A DNA stretch of 64,000 nt from DATCLS01 sp036563805 (GTDB taxonomy: Bacteria; Actinomycetota; Acidimicrobiia; Acidimicrobiales; VFJN01). The stretch spans positions 1 to 64,000 of the forward strand of contig DATCLS010000038.1 of assembly GCA_036563805.1 (NCBI GenBank), read 5' to 3'. Below the pieces are notes generated by a model. That model made no database searches and was not told where the DNA came from. It saw only the letters and a list, made by a program, of their open reading frames with translations. The position numbers and the translations under genes are program-made. This document shows positions 1-8,919 of the stretch, piece by piece; position 1 is the stretch's first letter; each line of letters opens with the position of its first letter.

Positions 1-46
1 ATCATATTCTTTCGCTCCGGCGAGCGAGGGAGAGCCCGAGACCCCG

Positions 47-1213
47 ATGACCCACCCGTTCCGGGACGTCGCCATCGTCGGCGTCCACAACACCGTCCAG
101 GCCCGCCAGCTGCCGGGCCACGACTCCGAGTCGATCGCCCTCGAGGCGAGCCTCGGGGCGCTGGAGGACGCCGGCATCCACCCCCACGAGGTCGACGCCG
201 TCGTCAGCCCGTTCTCGCAGTCGCTCGTGCTGGCGCTGCGCATCGGCCCGTCGGCCCGGTGGATCAACCAGCTCGGCATCCCGGCGGTGGTCGACGCCCT
301 CAACCTGATCGCCTCAGGCATGGCCACGACGGTGCTGATCGCGGCGGGCGGCGCCGGGATCTACACCGACCGGTCGGCCACCGCCCCCTGGACACGCCCG
401 GCCAACGAGTTCGTCGTCGGCTACGGCCTGTTCACCGCCGGCGAGTTCGCCCTCATGGCCCGGCGCCACATGCTGACCTACGGCACCACGCCCGAACAGC
501 TGGCTACGGTGGCCGCCACCATCCGCAACAACGGGCACGTCAACCCGGCCGCCGTCTACCACGGCCGGGGTCCGTTCACCCCCGAGGACATCCTCGCCTC
601 CCGCATGGTGGCCGACCCGTTCCACCTGCTCGACTGCTCGACGACGTCGGAGGGTGGGTGCGCGCTGGTCCTCACTACCGCGGACCGGGCCGCCGACCTC
701 CGCCACCCGCCGGTGTGGGCCCTCGGCGCCGGCAGCGACTCGTTCGGCCCCGCCTACCAGATCGCCCCCGCGTGGGACATGCGCCACCCCCGCGCCGACC
801 ACGTCGCCGGCTGGGTGGGCCGGCGGGCCTCGCAGACCGCCTACGCCATGGCCGGCATCGGGCCCGACGACGTCGACGTGGCCGAGTTCTACGACCCGTT
901 CTCGTTCGAGATCATCCGCCAGCTCGAGACCCACGGCTTCTGCGGCGAGGGCGAGGGTGGCGCCTTCGTCGAGGAGGGCCACATCGCCCCCGGCGGCCGG
1001 CTGCCGGTGACGACCGACGGCGGCACGATGTCGTTCAGCCACGCCGGCATCAACGCCCAGCAGCTCCAGCGGGTGATCCGGGGCGTGGAGCAGCTGCGCG
1101 GCACCTGCGCCACCGCCCAGGTGCCGGACTGTGAGGTGGCCATGTGCACGAACGGCGGGTCCGGCGCCCTGTTCAACGACGTCCTGCTGCTCGGACGGGA
1201 GCGACCCCAGTGA
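47..1213 (+). CDS. Thiolase-fold protein, Ltp/SCP-x thiolase family
   Basis: 388-residue member of the lipid-transfer-protein/thiolase-like family, whose members act late in sterol or branched-chain side-chain degradation as thiolases or, with a DUF35 partner, as retro-aldolases. The C-terminal half is conserved (GTMSFSHAGIN near 325; NGGSGALF near 370). The region that should hold the nucleophilic Cys is short: INQLGIPAVVDALNLIASGM runs straight into the strand VLIAAGG, with no CxSG-like segment. The partner gene follows 16 nt after the stop, separated by a 20-bp duplication. The start ATG was chosen because it opens directly into the family N-terminus (DVAIVGV). I infer an aldolase or non-canonical thiolase role; the substrate is unknown. 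Confidence 0.85.
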   Translation: MTHPFRDVAIVGVHNTVQARQLPGHDSESIALEASLGALEDAGIHPHEVDAVVSPFSQSLVLALRIGPSARWINQLGIPAVVDALNLIASGMATTVLIAAGGAGIYTDRSATAPWTRPANEFVVGYGLFTAGEFALMARRHMLTYGTTPEQLATVAATIRNNGHVNPAAVYHGRGPFTPEDILASRMVADPFHLLDCSTTSEGGCALVLTTADRAADLRHPPVWALGAGSDSFGPAYQIAPAWDMRHPRADHVAGWVGRRASQTAYAMAGIGPDDVDVAEFYDPFSFEIIRQLETHGFCGEGEGGAFVEEGHIAPGGRLPVTTDGGTMSFSHAGINAQQLQRVIRGVEQLRGTCATAQVPDCEVAMCTNGGSGALFNDVLLLGRERPQ

Positions 1214-1235
1214 CCCGGGAGCGACCCCAGTGACG
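1196..1235. repeat. 20-bp tandem duplication across a stop/start junction
   Basis: The segment CGGGAGCGACCCCAGTGAC begins at 1196 and again at 1216 (period 20). The first copy contains the thiolase stop within GTGA at 1210-1213; the second contains the GTG start of the DUF35 gene at 1230. Removing one copy would restore a GTGA stop/start overlap, so the duplication probably separated two formerly overlapping genes. Confidence 0.85.
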
Positions 1236-1646
1236 ACCCTGAAGGCCCAGAAGCCGGGCATCCCCGTCGGCGTGCCCAGCCCCCTCACCCAGCCCTACTG
1301 GGACGCGTGCGCCCGGGGCGAGCTCGTCTACCAGCGGTGCGAGGCCTGCGGGCTCATCCTCGAGCGCCCGTCGACCGTGTGCGGCGCCTGCCTGGGGCGG
1401 AAGCTCAGCTGGGCGCGCTCGTCGGGCCGGGGCGAGCTCTACAGCTGGACCGTCGTGTGGCGGCCCCAGCACCCGGCGTTCGAGGTGCCCTACGCCCCGG
1501 CCATCGTCGCCCTAGACGAGGGTTGGTACCACGTCGCCGCGGTCATCGGCTGCGAGCCCGAGGACCTGCGGGCCGGCATGCGCCTGGCCGTCGAGTTCCA
1601 CCCGGCGAGCGACGAGATCACGCTCCCCTACTACCGGCCGATCTGA
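1230..1646 (+). CDS. DUF35 / OB-fold protein with rubredoxin-like zinc ribbon
   Basis: 138-residue Zn-ribbon plus OB-fold acyl-CoA-associated protein (DUF35, ChsH2 C-terminal-like). Residues 33-50 hold the ribbon cysteines in CEACG and CGACLG, followed by the OB-fold (RGELYSWTVV, then PYAPAIVALDEG). Family members bind acyl-CoA and are obligate partners of Ltp2-type thiolase-fold aldolases. GTG at 1230 was chosen because it gives the usual N-terminus (GIPVGVPSPLTQPYW) and lies in the duplicated stop/start motif. The spacing suggests cotranscription with the upstream thiolase-fold gene and formation of a complex. Confidence 0.88.
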   Translation: MTTLKAQKPGIPVGVPSPLTQPYWDACARGELVYQRCEACGLILERPSTVCGACLGRKLSWARSSGRGELYSWTVVWRPQHPAFEVPYAPAIVALDEGWYHVAAVIGCEPEDLRAGMRLAVEFHPASDEITLPYYRPI

Positions 1647-1752
1647 CCGTCTCGGGCCCGCCCGGGAAGGCAGGCCCTGGAGGCCGGCCCGAGCCGACGC
1701 CGGTGACCGGTGAGCTCCCGGCCGGCCCCGGGCCACCCGCCCGACGAATCGG

Positions 1753-2784
1753 TCATCCGCCGACCTCCAACACGGCCCGGCCCAGGTACTTGCCGGCCTC
1801 GAGCTCGTCGAAGATGGCGGGCACGTCATCGAGCGACCCGGTCCGGGAGATGTGGGTCTTGACCCGGCCGGCGGCGGCCAGGTCGATCACCTCGCGCATG
1901 TCCTGCACGGTGCCGACCGCCGAGTAGATGATCGTCGGGTCCTTCATGAACAGCTCGAACGGGTTGAGCTCGAAGTTGCCCTGGGACGTGGCGGGCAGGC
2001 CGACGCCGACGAACAGCCCGCCCTTGCGCAGGAGCTTCATGCCCAGGTCGAACCCGGCGAGCGCAGCCGAGAACACGAGGCTGGCGTCGACGCCGCCCAC
2101 CTGTTGCTCGACCTGCGCCACCGCCGCCGCGGGGTCGGACGCGTCGACCACGATCTCGGCGCCCATGCCGCGGGCGAACTCGAGCCTCTCCGCCCCCAGG
2201 TCGACGCCCACGACCCGGTAGCCGAACCCGGTGGCCAGCTGGACGGCGTAGTGCCCGAGCCCGCCGGCGGCGCCGATGACGGCGATGGGCCGGCCGGACA
2301 CGATCCCGTGGCGGGCCAGCTTCTTCACCGCGCCGTAGGCGGTGAGCCCGCCGCAGGCCAGCGGCGCCTCCTCGTCGCCGACGGCGTCGGGCACCGTGAC
2401 GAGCGACGGCGCCCACACCGGGAACAGCTCGGCGAACGTGCCCATGAGAAGCTGGCCCTGGTCGCACAGCCGGGGGCGGCCGCCGAGGCAGTACTCGCAC
2501 GCTCCGCACCAGTAGCCGCCGCCGGCGCCGCCCAGGCCCAGGATCACCCGGTCGCCGACCGCCACGAACCGGTCCGCCCCGGGGCCGAGCGCCTCGACGA
2601 CGCCGATGCCCTCGTGCCCGAGCGCCTCGGACTGCACGCCGAACCAGTCGCCCCGCGCCAGGTGCAGGTCGGAGTGGCACACCCCGGCCGTGGTCATCCG
2701 GACCAGGGCCTGGCCCTCGCCCGGCTCGGGCACGGGCAGGTCCCGGACCTCGATCGATCCCCCCTCGACGCGCACCGCTCGCAT
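1753..2784 (-). CDS. Zinc-dependent NAD(P) alcohol dehydrogenase (MDR family)
   Basis: 343-residue medium-chain alcohol dehydrogenase, near the usual 340-350. Catalytic zinc ligands are visible as C36 in GVCHSD and H57 in GHEG. The structural zinc lobe is complete (C93, C96, C99, C107), and the Rossmann dinucleotide motif GAAGGLG lies at 171-177. It oxidises alcohols or reduces carbonyls in the cytosol. It is the last gene of the minus-strand catabolic operon, 13 nt after the Baeyer-Villiger monooxygenase, so a plausible job is making the ketone used by that enzyme or oxidising the alcohol released after ester cleavage. That assignment is inference. Confidence 0.9.
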   Translation of the reverse strand: MRAVRVEGGSIEVRDLPVPEPGEGQALVRMTTAGVCHSDLHLARGDWFGVQSEALGHEGIGVVEALGPGADRFVAVGDRVILGLGGAGGGYWCGACEYCLGGRPRLCDQGQLLMGTFAELFPVWAPSLVTVPDAVGDEEAPLACGGLTAYGAVKKLARHGIVSGRPIAVIGAAGGLGHYAVQLATGFGYRVVGVDLGAERLEFARGMGAEIVVDASDPAAAVAQVEQQVGGVDASLVFSAALAGFDLGMKLLRKGGLFVGVGLPATSQGNFELNPFELFMKDPTIIYSAVGTVQDMREVIDLAAAGRVKTHISRTGSLDDVPAIFDELEAGKYLGRAVLEVGG

Positions 2785-2797
2785 GGCTCCCCCTCGC

Positions 2798-4807
2798 TCA
2801 TCGGATCAGCTCGTAGTCGGCCGGGTCGGGCCGCAGCGTCCGCCGCCAGTACTCGAGCAGCGTGAACGGCCAGTTCTGCGTGATCCGGCCCCGCTCGTTC
2901 TTGTACCAGGTGTTGACGTCGGAGGCGCCCCAGGCCATGCGGGCGTTGCCGGCGTCGACCTCCTCGTTGAAGGCGTCGTGGACGTCCTTGCGCACGTCCA
3001 GCGCCCGGTGGCCGCTCTCCAACAGCAGCCGTAGGCAGCCGAGGATGTAGCGCACCCCGCACTCGGAGAAGTACACGATGCTGCCGTTGATCACGATGTT
3101 CGTGTTCGGCCCGTACAGGCAGAACAGGTTGGGGAACTGCGGGATCGTGATGCCCAGGTAGGCCCGGGCGTCGCCGTCCCAGTGCTCGTGGAGGTCGAGC
3201 CCGCCCCGCCCCGTGACCGCCATCGGCGTCAGGAACCGCGACGCCTGGAAGCCGGTGCCGTACACGAGCACGTCGACGGCGTGCTCCTCGCCGTCGGCGG
3301 TCACGATGCCCCGGGGCGTGATCTCCCGGATGGGCGTGGTGACCAGCCGGACGTTGGGGCGCTTGAGCGTGCGGGCCCACACGCCGTTGTCGCGCAGCAT
3401 CCGCTTGGCGCCTGGCGGGTAGGTGGGCACGACGTGGGGCAGCAGGTCGGGACGGTCGGCGAACTCCGCCTGCAGGTAGGCGACGAGCATCTGGCGCACG
3501 ACCTCGTTGGCCGCGCTCACCGACCGGCCCGGCTCGGGCGGTTCCCAGTCGTCGTCGACGGTCACGCCGGCGAGGGCACCGTCGCCCATCTTCCAGAAGA
3601 TGCAGAAGCGGTTCCACTCGCTGTACGAGGGGACATGGGCGTACAGCCAGCGCAGGCCGTCCTGCACCGGGGCGTGGTACTCGGGCGTCGGCCCCAGCCA
3701 CGGCGGGGTGCGCTGGAACACGAGCAGCTCGCCCGCCTCCGGCGCGATCTCGGGGACGAACTGCACGGCGCTCGCCCCGGTGCCGATGACGGCCACCCGC
3801 TTGCCCCGGAGGTCGACGTCGTGGCGCCACCGCGCCGAGTGGAACGCCGGGCCGGCGAACGCGCCCACGCCGGGGATGGCGGGGTACGAGGGCCGGTTGA
3901 GTTGGCCGACGGCGCTGATCACGGCGTCGACGACGACCGTCTCCTCCCCCTCGGCGTCGCCGCCGGACCCGTCGGCCGGCCGCACCGTCAGCGTCCACCG
4001 GCGGTCGCGCTCCGACCAGGTGGCCGCCACCACCTCGGTGCGGAACCGGATGCGGTCGCGCACCCCGAACGCCTCGGCGCAGTCGCGGAAGTAGCCGAGC
4101 AGCACGTCCTGGGTCGAGAAGTGGAACGGCCAGTCGTGCCGCTGGGCGAAGGAGTAGCTGTAGTTGTGGTTGGGGTTGTCGACCCGGCACCCGGGATAGC
4201 TGTTCTCGTACCAGGTGCCGCCGACGTCGTCGTTCTTCTCGAACACGACGAACGGGATGCCGGCCTGGCGGAGCCGGTGGGCGGCCAGCAGCCCCGACAT
4301 GCCGGCGCCGACGATCGCCACCCGGAAGTCGGTGTCGGGGGCGATGTCGTCCTTGTGCCAACCGGGCGCCCGCCGATCGTCGCCCCTGTGCGCCAGCTCC
4401 TCTTCGAGCAGCGGCAGGTAGGGGGCCATGTCCGACCCGCCCACCGCGAACTCCATGATCCGCAGCACGTCCTCGTCCGCGGGCGGGGGCGCCGGCCGGC
4501 ACCCGCCGTCCCGGAACCGGATGAGCGCTTGGAGCGCCAGCTCCCGGGCCTCGGCCTGCTGCTCCTCGGTCAGCCCGCCCTGGGGCAGCTGGAACAGCAT
4601 GGGGTCGGGGCGCAGGTGGTCGCGCAGCAGCCTCAGGTCGCCGGTGGCGTAGGCGAGTGCCGGCAGCAGCGGCGGGACCTCGGCCTCGGCCAGGATCGCC
4701 CGGAGCTCGTCGTCGGAGGCCGTGATCGGCTCGACCGGGTGCATCGCCCCGACGCCCACCGCATCGGGCCTCGCCGCCGCCCCGGCCCGGCGCGTCGCCT
4801 CAGCCAT
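2798..4807 (-). CDS. Baeyer-Villiger-type flavin monooxygenase (HAPMO-like)
   Basis: 669-residue flavoprotein monooxygenase with an N-terminal helical extension of about 150 residues, as in 4-hydroxyacetophenone monooxygenase relatives. FAD site GAGMSG at 167-172; DVGGTWY and the NPNHNYSYSF segment follow near 194-220. The BVMO fingerprint is present as FAGPAFHSARW at 317-327, and the NADPH site GTGASA at 342-347. It inserts oxygen next to a ketone to give an ester or lactone, using NADPH and O2. The ATG overlaps the stop of the acyl-CoA dehydrogenase by 8 nt, indicating translational coupling. The actual ketone is not deducible. Confidence 0.92.
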   Translation of the reverse strand: MAEATRRAGAAARPDAVGVGAMHPVEPITASDDELRAILAEAEVPPLLPALAYATGDLRLLRDHLRPDPMLFQLPQGGLTEEQQAEARELALQALIRFRDGGCRPAPPPADEDVLRIMEFAVGGSDMAPYLPLLEEELAHRGDDRRAPGWHKDDIAPDTDFRVAIVGAGMSGLLAAHRLRQAGIPFVVFEKNDDVGGTWYENSYPGCRVDNPNHNYSYSFAQRHDWPFHFSTQDVLLGYFRDCAEAFGVRDRIRFRTEVVAATWSERDRRWTLTVRPADGSGGDAEGEETVVVDAVISAVGQLNRPSYPAIPGVGAFAGPAFHSARWRHDVDLRGKRVAVIGTGASAVQFVPEIAPEAGELLVFQRTPPWLGPTPEYHAPVQDGLRWLYAHVPSYSEWNRFCIFWKMGDGALAGVTVDDDWEPPEPGRSVSAANEVVRQMLVAYLQAEFADRPDLLPHVVPTYPPGAKRMLRDNGVWARTLKRPNVRLVTTPIREITPRGIVTADGEEHAVDVLVYGTGFQASRFLTPMAVTGRGGLDLHEHWDGDARAYLGITIPQFPNLFCLYGPNTNIVINGSIVYFSECGVRYILGCLRLLLESGHRALDVRKDVHDAFNEEVDAGNARMAWGASDVNTWYKNERGRITQNWPFTLLEYWRRTLRPDPADYELIR

Positions 4808-6086
4808 GCCGGAGCCCCTCCTCCGAGACCCCCTTGGGCGCCCGCTGGGGCATGAACCCGAACATGTAGCCGGCCACCCTCCGCATCTGGATCTCCTCGG
4901 CCCCCTCGGTGATCCGGTACCGGCGGTGGTGCCGGTAGATGTGCTCGAAGGGCATGTGGCGGGAGTAGCCGAGCCCGCCGTGGACCTGCATGGCCCGGTC
5001 GGCGGCCTCGCAGCACAGCCGGTTGGCCCAGTAGTTGCACATCGACACCCGCTCGGACTGCGAGAACGGGCCCGCGGTGTCCATCAGCCAGGCCGTCTTG
5101 TGGATCAGCGCCCGCAGCATCTCGCACTGGGTCTGCAGCTCGACCAGCGGGAACTGGATGCCCTGGTTGGTGGCCAGCGGCTTGCCGAACGGCTTGCGCT
5201 GCTTGGCGTACTCGACGGACCGGTCGATGCAGTACTGGGCGGCGCCCAGGCTGGAGGCCGCCTGGCGGATCCGGTTCTCGTTGAAGAAGTGCTGCACCAC
5301 CTGCAGCCCCCGCCCCTCGCCCCCGAAGACGGCGCTGTCGGGCACCCGCACGTCGGTGAGCCGGACGTGGGCGTGGTCGGTGGGCATGTTGAACGTCCAC
5401 AGGAACTCGACGATGTCGAAGCCGGGGCTGTCGACGGGCACGAGGAAGGCGGTGATGCCGTCGGCGTCGCCGGGCTCGCCGCTGGTCCGGGCGAAGACCA
5501 GGTCGTACTGGGCGGCGTGCATGCCCGAGTTGAACGTCTTCTCGCCGTTGATGACCCACTCGTCGCCGTCGCGCACGGCCCGGGTCTCCATGTGGGTGGC
5601 GTCGGACCCGTGGGCGGGCTCGGTGATGCCGAAGGCGAAGCCCCGGCGACCCGCGGCCAGGTCGTCGACCCACTCGGCCTTCTGCTCCTCGGTGCCGTAG
5701 AGGATCATCAGCATCAGGCCGACGTTGTTGCCGACGATCGAGTGCTCGTTCTGCAGGTCGTTGTGCAGGCCGAGCCCCTTGCGGGCCAGGTGCTCGCGGA
5801 TGACGGCCATGCCGAGGTTCGTGCCGTCCTGCCCGCCGTACTCCTTGGGGAACGGGTAGCGGTAGTGGCCGGCGGCGTCGGCCCGCCGCCGGGCCTCCTG
5901 CAGGAGCGCCAGCCACTCCGGGTTGGGCAGGCCGCCGCGGTGCCAGTCCGTGCGGGAGTCCTCACGGCGGTGGTCGAAGAAGCGGATGTTGTCGTCCTGC
6001 TCCTCGAGGGGCTTGATCTCGCGCTCGATGAACTCGTCGAGCTCGACGAGGTAGTCGGCCAGGTCCTTGGGCAGGTTGAAGTCCAC
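4800..6086 (-). CDS. Acyl-CoA dehydrogenase
   Basis: 428-residue FAD acyl-CoA dehydrogenase that introduces the alpha-beta double bond in acyl-CoA. Family signatures: FGITEPAHGSDATHMETRA in the middle domain and ITEGAEEIQMRRV near the C-terminus. GTG at 6086 was chosen because it gives the family start (DFNLPKDLADYLVELDEF) and is preceded by an AAAGG ribosome-binding site 7 nt away; longer readings run into the upstream enoyl-CoA hydratase gene. It sits between the hydratase and the BVMO in one operon. It probably acts on a branched or cyclic acyl-CoA, since the surrounding enzymes are not those of straight-chain beta-oxidation. Confidence 0.9.
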   Translation of the reverse strand: MDFNLPKDLADYLVELDEFIEREIKPLEEQDDNIRFFDHRREDSRTDWHRGGLPNPEWLALLQEARRRADAAGHYRYPFPKEYGGQDGTNLGMAVIREHLARKGLGLHNDLQNEHSIVGNNVGLMLMILYGTEEQKAEWVDDLAAGRRGFAFGITEPAHGSDATHMETRAVRDGDEWVINGEKTFNSGMHAAQYDLVFARTSGEPGDADGITAFLVPVDSPGFDIVEFLWTFNMPTDHAHVRLTDVRVPDSAVFGGEGRGLQVVQHFFNENRIRQAASSLGAAQYCIDRSVEYAKQRKPFGKPLATNQGIQFPLVELQTQCEMLRALIHKTAWLMDTAGPFSQSERVSMCNYWANRLCCEAADRAMQVHGGLGYSRHMPFEHIYRHHRRYRITEGAEEIQMRRVAGYMFGFMPQRAPKGVSEEGLRHG

Positions 6087-6100
6087 GACTGTGCCTTTCG

Positions 6101-6889
6101 CTAGCGCCCGACGAAGCGGGGGGCGCGCTTCTCCAGGAAGGCGGCCACCCCCTCCCGGTGGTCCTCGGTCTGGAACAGCTCGCCCAGGCTGGCGCTCACC
6201 CAGCGGCCGAGCTCGTCCCAGTCCGGGTCGAGGGCCCGGCGCAGGCCCTGCTTGAGCCGCCGCACGGCGACCGGCGGGTTGGCGGCGATGTCGGCGGCCA
6301 GCGCCGTCGCCGTCGCCATGAGCTCGCCGTGGGGGACGACCCGCGACACGAGCCGCAGCCCCTTGGCCTCGGCGGCGTCGACGATCCGGCCGGTGAACAG
6401 CAGCTCGGCCGCGGCCTCGCGTCCGACCAGCTGGGCGAGACGGCCGAGCCCGGCCACGTCGCAGCACAGGCCGCGCTTGACGAACAGCTCGCCGAACCGG
6501 GCCCGTTCGGACGCCACCCGGATGTCGGCCAGGAGCGCCAGCTCCATGCCCCAGCCGACGGCGGGGCCGTTGACCGCGGCCACCACCGGGACGTCGGTGG
6601 TCAGCAGCGCGGCGGCCGCCGGGGTGAGGCGGGGCTCGGCCCGCAGCCGCGCCCCCGCGCCGGCGCCCGCCCTCTCCCCCGCCGGCGCCATGATCTTCTT
6701 GACGTCGTCGCCCGAGCAGAAGGCCGGATCGGCGCCGGTGATCACCAGGCAGCGGGCGCTCGTGCGCCGCACCGCGTCCTCGAGCTCGCGGTAGGTCGTG
6801 GGGGTCAGGGCGTTGCGGGCCTCGGGGCGGTCGAGGGTGATGACGCCCACGTCGCCGTCGACCGCGTAGGTCAGCTCCGTGTAGGCCAT
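6101..6889 (-). CDS. Enoyl-CoA hydratase/isomerase family protein
   Basis: 262-residue crotonase-fold protein. The oxyanion-hole segments are visible as DPAFCSGDDV near 55-64 and GPAVGWGMELALLADIR near 110-126. The usual glutamate-containing stretch is divergent (FGELFVKRGLCCDVAG), so the exact reaction (hydration, isomerisation, or C-C hydrolysis) cannot be assigned. The ATG overlaps the stop of the upstream CrtC-like gene by 1 nt (TGATG). The 14-nt gap to the acyl-CoA dehydrogenase carries that gene's ribosome-binding site. Confidence 0.88.
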   Translation of the reverse strand: MAYTELTYAVDGDVGVITLDRPEARNALTPTTYRELEDAVRRTSARCLVITGADPAFCSGDDVKKIMAPAGERAGAGAGARLRAEPRLTPAAAALLTTDVPVVAAVNGPAVGWGMELALLADIRVASERARFGELFVKRGLCCDVAGLGRLAQLVGREAAAELLFTGRIVDAAEAKGLRLVSRVVPHGELMATATALAADIAANPPVAVRRLKQGLRRALDPDWDELGRWVSASLGELFQTEDHREGVAAFLEKRAPRFVGR

Positions 6890-7914
6890 CAGTGGCCGAC
6901 GGCCGCGCCGACCGGGCGGCCGTCCACGATCTGGTCGAGGTACTCGGCCAGGCCGGCGCCCTCCAGCTCGCCGCAGCGCCACCGGGTCATGCCCTCGGTG
7001 ATGCGGGTCATGAGCCCGTTGCGCCGGTTGCGCAGCGGGACGTTCGACCACACGTCGCCGGTCACGTCGTAGGTGTGGTCGTCGGTGTGCACGGTGGCGT
7101 GGACCGCCGAGTGGTACCAACGGTCGTCGAAGTCCGACCGCAGCTCGACCTCCCGGATCGGCACCCAGTCCTCGCCGTGGCGGGCCCGGTCGTAGAGGAA
7201 GCCGGCCACCCGGCGACCGCCGCCCTCGTCGCCGGTGACCGTGGTGGCGAACCCCAGATCGGGGCCGAGGTTGACGGTGAGCCACCGGTACCACCACACG
7301 GCCTGCCAGTAGCGCGGTCCCCAGCTGTGGTCGCGCAGGCCCAGACCGTCGGCGAGCTCGAACGTGTCGTCGCCGACCGTGACCGTCCCGGTCACGGCCA
7401 TGTGCTGCTCGAAGTGACCCCGGGCGAAGCTCTTCTCCGGGACGACCTGGCGGAGCGTCTCGCCCTCCTCGGGAACGGGCTCGCCGCCCCACGGCTTGGC
7501 GACGGCGCGGTGGACCTGGTCGATGCGGCAGGGCACCCGGGGGTTCTCGGTGAACGCCCGGCGGGGGTCCTCGAGGGCCGTCGGGTCGCTCAGGATCAGG
7601 GCCCGACCGTCGTAGGTGACCCGGTGCTCGGCGAACGGCTCGACGACCTCGAACCGCAGCCCGCCGGCGTCGTGGCGGTCGTTGTGGTCGATCCTGGGCC
7701 GGTCGAACCAGAACGCCACCCGCCCGTCCGGCAGGTACAGGCAGGTCGTCATCTCCGCGTAGCCCTCGTTGGGCCGGTTGCCGAGCCGGACCCAGCCGCC
7801 CAGGCCGCATCCGCGGTCGTAGAAGTTGTAGTACGCGCTCTCGTTGAAGTTGCTCGCCTCTTCCCGAGGGTGCATGTAGTCGTCCTCGGGCTCCAAGCGC
7901 ATCCGCATGGCCAA
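6889..7914 (-). CDS. CrtC/AttH lipocalin-like protein of unknown substrate
   Basis: 341-residue protein resembling the carotenoid 1,2-hydratase / AttH-like and DUF7064/7065 families, which occur in steroid and terpenoid catabolic clusters. Supporting segments are the N-terminal ESAYYNFYD, GWVRLGNR and the hallmark DHSWGPRYW near residue 195. No signal peptide, so probably cytosolic. A hydratase or ligand-binding role is inferred from the fold only. It is operonic with the flanking hydratase (1-nt overlap), and a 66-nt gap separates it from the hotdog gene upstream. Confidence 0.72.
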   Translation of the reverse strand: MAMRMRLEPEDDYMHPREEASNFNESAYYNFYDRGCGLGGWVRLGNRPNEGYAEMTTCLYLPDGRVAFWFDRPRIDHNDRHDAGGLRFEVVEPFAEHRVTYDGRALILSDPTALEDPRRAFTENPRVPCRIDQVHRAVAKPWGGEPVPEEGETLRQVVPEKSFARGHFEQHMAVTGTVTVGDDTFELADGLGLRDHSWGPRYWQAVWWYRWLTVNLGPDLGFATTVTGDEGGGRRVAGFLYDRARHGEDWVPIREVELRSDFDDRWYHSAVHATVHTDDHTYDVTGDVWSNVPLRNRRNGLMTRITEGMTRWRCGELEGAGLAEYLDQIVDGRPVGAAVGH

Positions 7915-7980
7915 CGGTCCCTTCCTGGTCGGCTCCTGGTCCGGCTCCTCGTGGACTTTCGGTCGGCGTCCCGGGCCCGG

Positions 7981-8919
7981 CTAGCCCAGCCGGTCCTTCG
8001 GGTAGCCGGGGAAGGACTCCTTGAAGACGCCCGAGTGCAGCAGCACCACCGCCGCCAGCCGGCCGGTGGCCGCGTCGGTGAGCGTGGTGCGGGTCCGATA
8101 CGACTCGGTGCGCCGGCTCTGGCCGAGCCCGACGATCTCGTGCTCGGCCACGTAGGTCTGGCCGACGAACAGCGGCCCCTCGATCAGCCGGATCTCCAGG
8201 TCGAGGAACAGGCCCAGGGCCGGGCCCCGCACCGGCCAGCGGCCGCCCGACTTGGCGGACAGCACGCTGATCATCTCCATCGGCAGCACGGCCCGGCCCC
8301 ACGGCGAGCGGGCCCCACCCTCCGGCGTGTACCAGGGGTGGGGCTCGGTGATCCGCTCCAGCTTCTCGGCCAGCGAGAACGGGTAGCCGGGGCCGTTGCG
8401 GTCGCTGTGCGTGACCACGGTCTCGGTCGGCCCTGAGCGCATGCCGACCTCGAGCTGGTCGACGACGAACAGCTCGCCGGGGTCGCTGGCCGTGAGCTTG
8501 GCCAGCCGTACGTCGAGCTCGGTCTCGGGGTGGTCGGGCCCGACCGAGACCGTGCCGGCGACCACCGGGGCGCCGTCCTCCTTGCGGGCGTCGAGCCGGG
8601 CCGACGTCGGGCCGGTCGTCGTCAGCGACGCCTGCACCCGCTCGCCCTCCACCACCATCGTGCGGAAGTGGCCGCTGACGCAGCCCCGCTCGAACCAGGC
8701 CTGGCCCCACAGGGCGGCGGCCAGCGGGTCGACCTGGCTGAAGTGGGTCGGGGCCTCGATGGGCGCCCCGGCCAACCCGACCGAGGCGGCCGTGGCCTCG
8801 TCGTGGACGCTGCTGTGGCCCCCGACCTCCTGCTCCTGGAGCATCTGGGCCGGGGCCCGCCACGGCCCGGTGAGGGTGACCTCGGTGGCGAAGCGGACGT
8901 CGTGCATCGGATCGCTCAT
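7981..8919 (-). CDS. Double-hotdog / MaoC-like protein
   Basis: 312-residue protein with a MaoC-dehydratase-like first hotdog (VHDEATAASVGLAGAPIEAP near 30-50) and a second half that keeps thioesterase-like strands. The full catalytic D-x4-H motif of R-hydratases is not obvious, so I call it by fold only. ATG at 8919 gives the natural N-terminus MSDPMHDVRF. Its start overlaps the end of the broken acyl-CoA synthetase by 4 nt (ATGA), so both belong to the same transcript. It may process CoA thioesters made by the operon. Confidence 0.6.
   Translation of the reverse strand: MSDPMHDVRFATEVTLTGPWRAPAQMLQEQEVGGHSSVHDEATAASVGLAGAPIEAPTHFSQVDPLAAALWGQAWFERGCVSGHFRTMVVEGERVQASLTTTGPTSARLDARKEDGAPVVAGTVSVGPDHPETELDVRLAKLTASDPGELFVVDQLEVGMRSGPTETVVTHSDRNGPGYPFSLAEKLERITEPHPWYTPEGGARSPWGRAVLPMEMISVLSAKSGGRWPVRGPALGLFLDLEIRLIEGPLFVGQTYVAEHEIVGLGQSRRTESYRTRTTLTDAATGRLAAVVLLHSGVFKESFPGYPKDRLG

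Noticed and set aside
314..1288. Long antisense open frames over the thiolase gene (and similar long opposite-strand frames throughout)
   Set aside because: They are the mirror frames expected in ~75 % GC coding DNA; their translations are Arg/Gly/Val-rich with no family motifs, while the sense frame shows conserved motifs.
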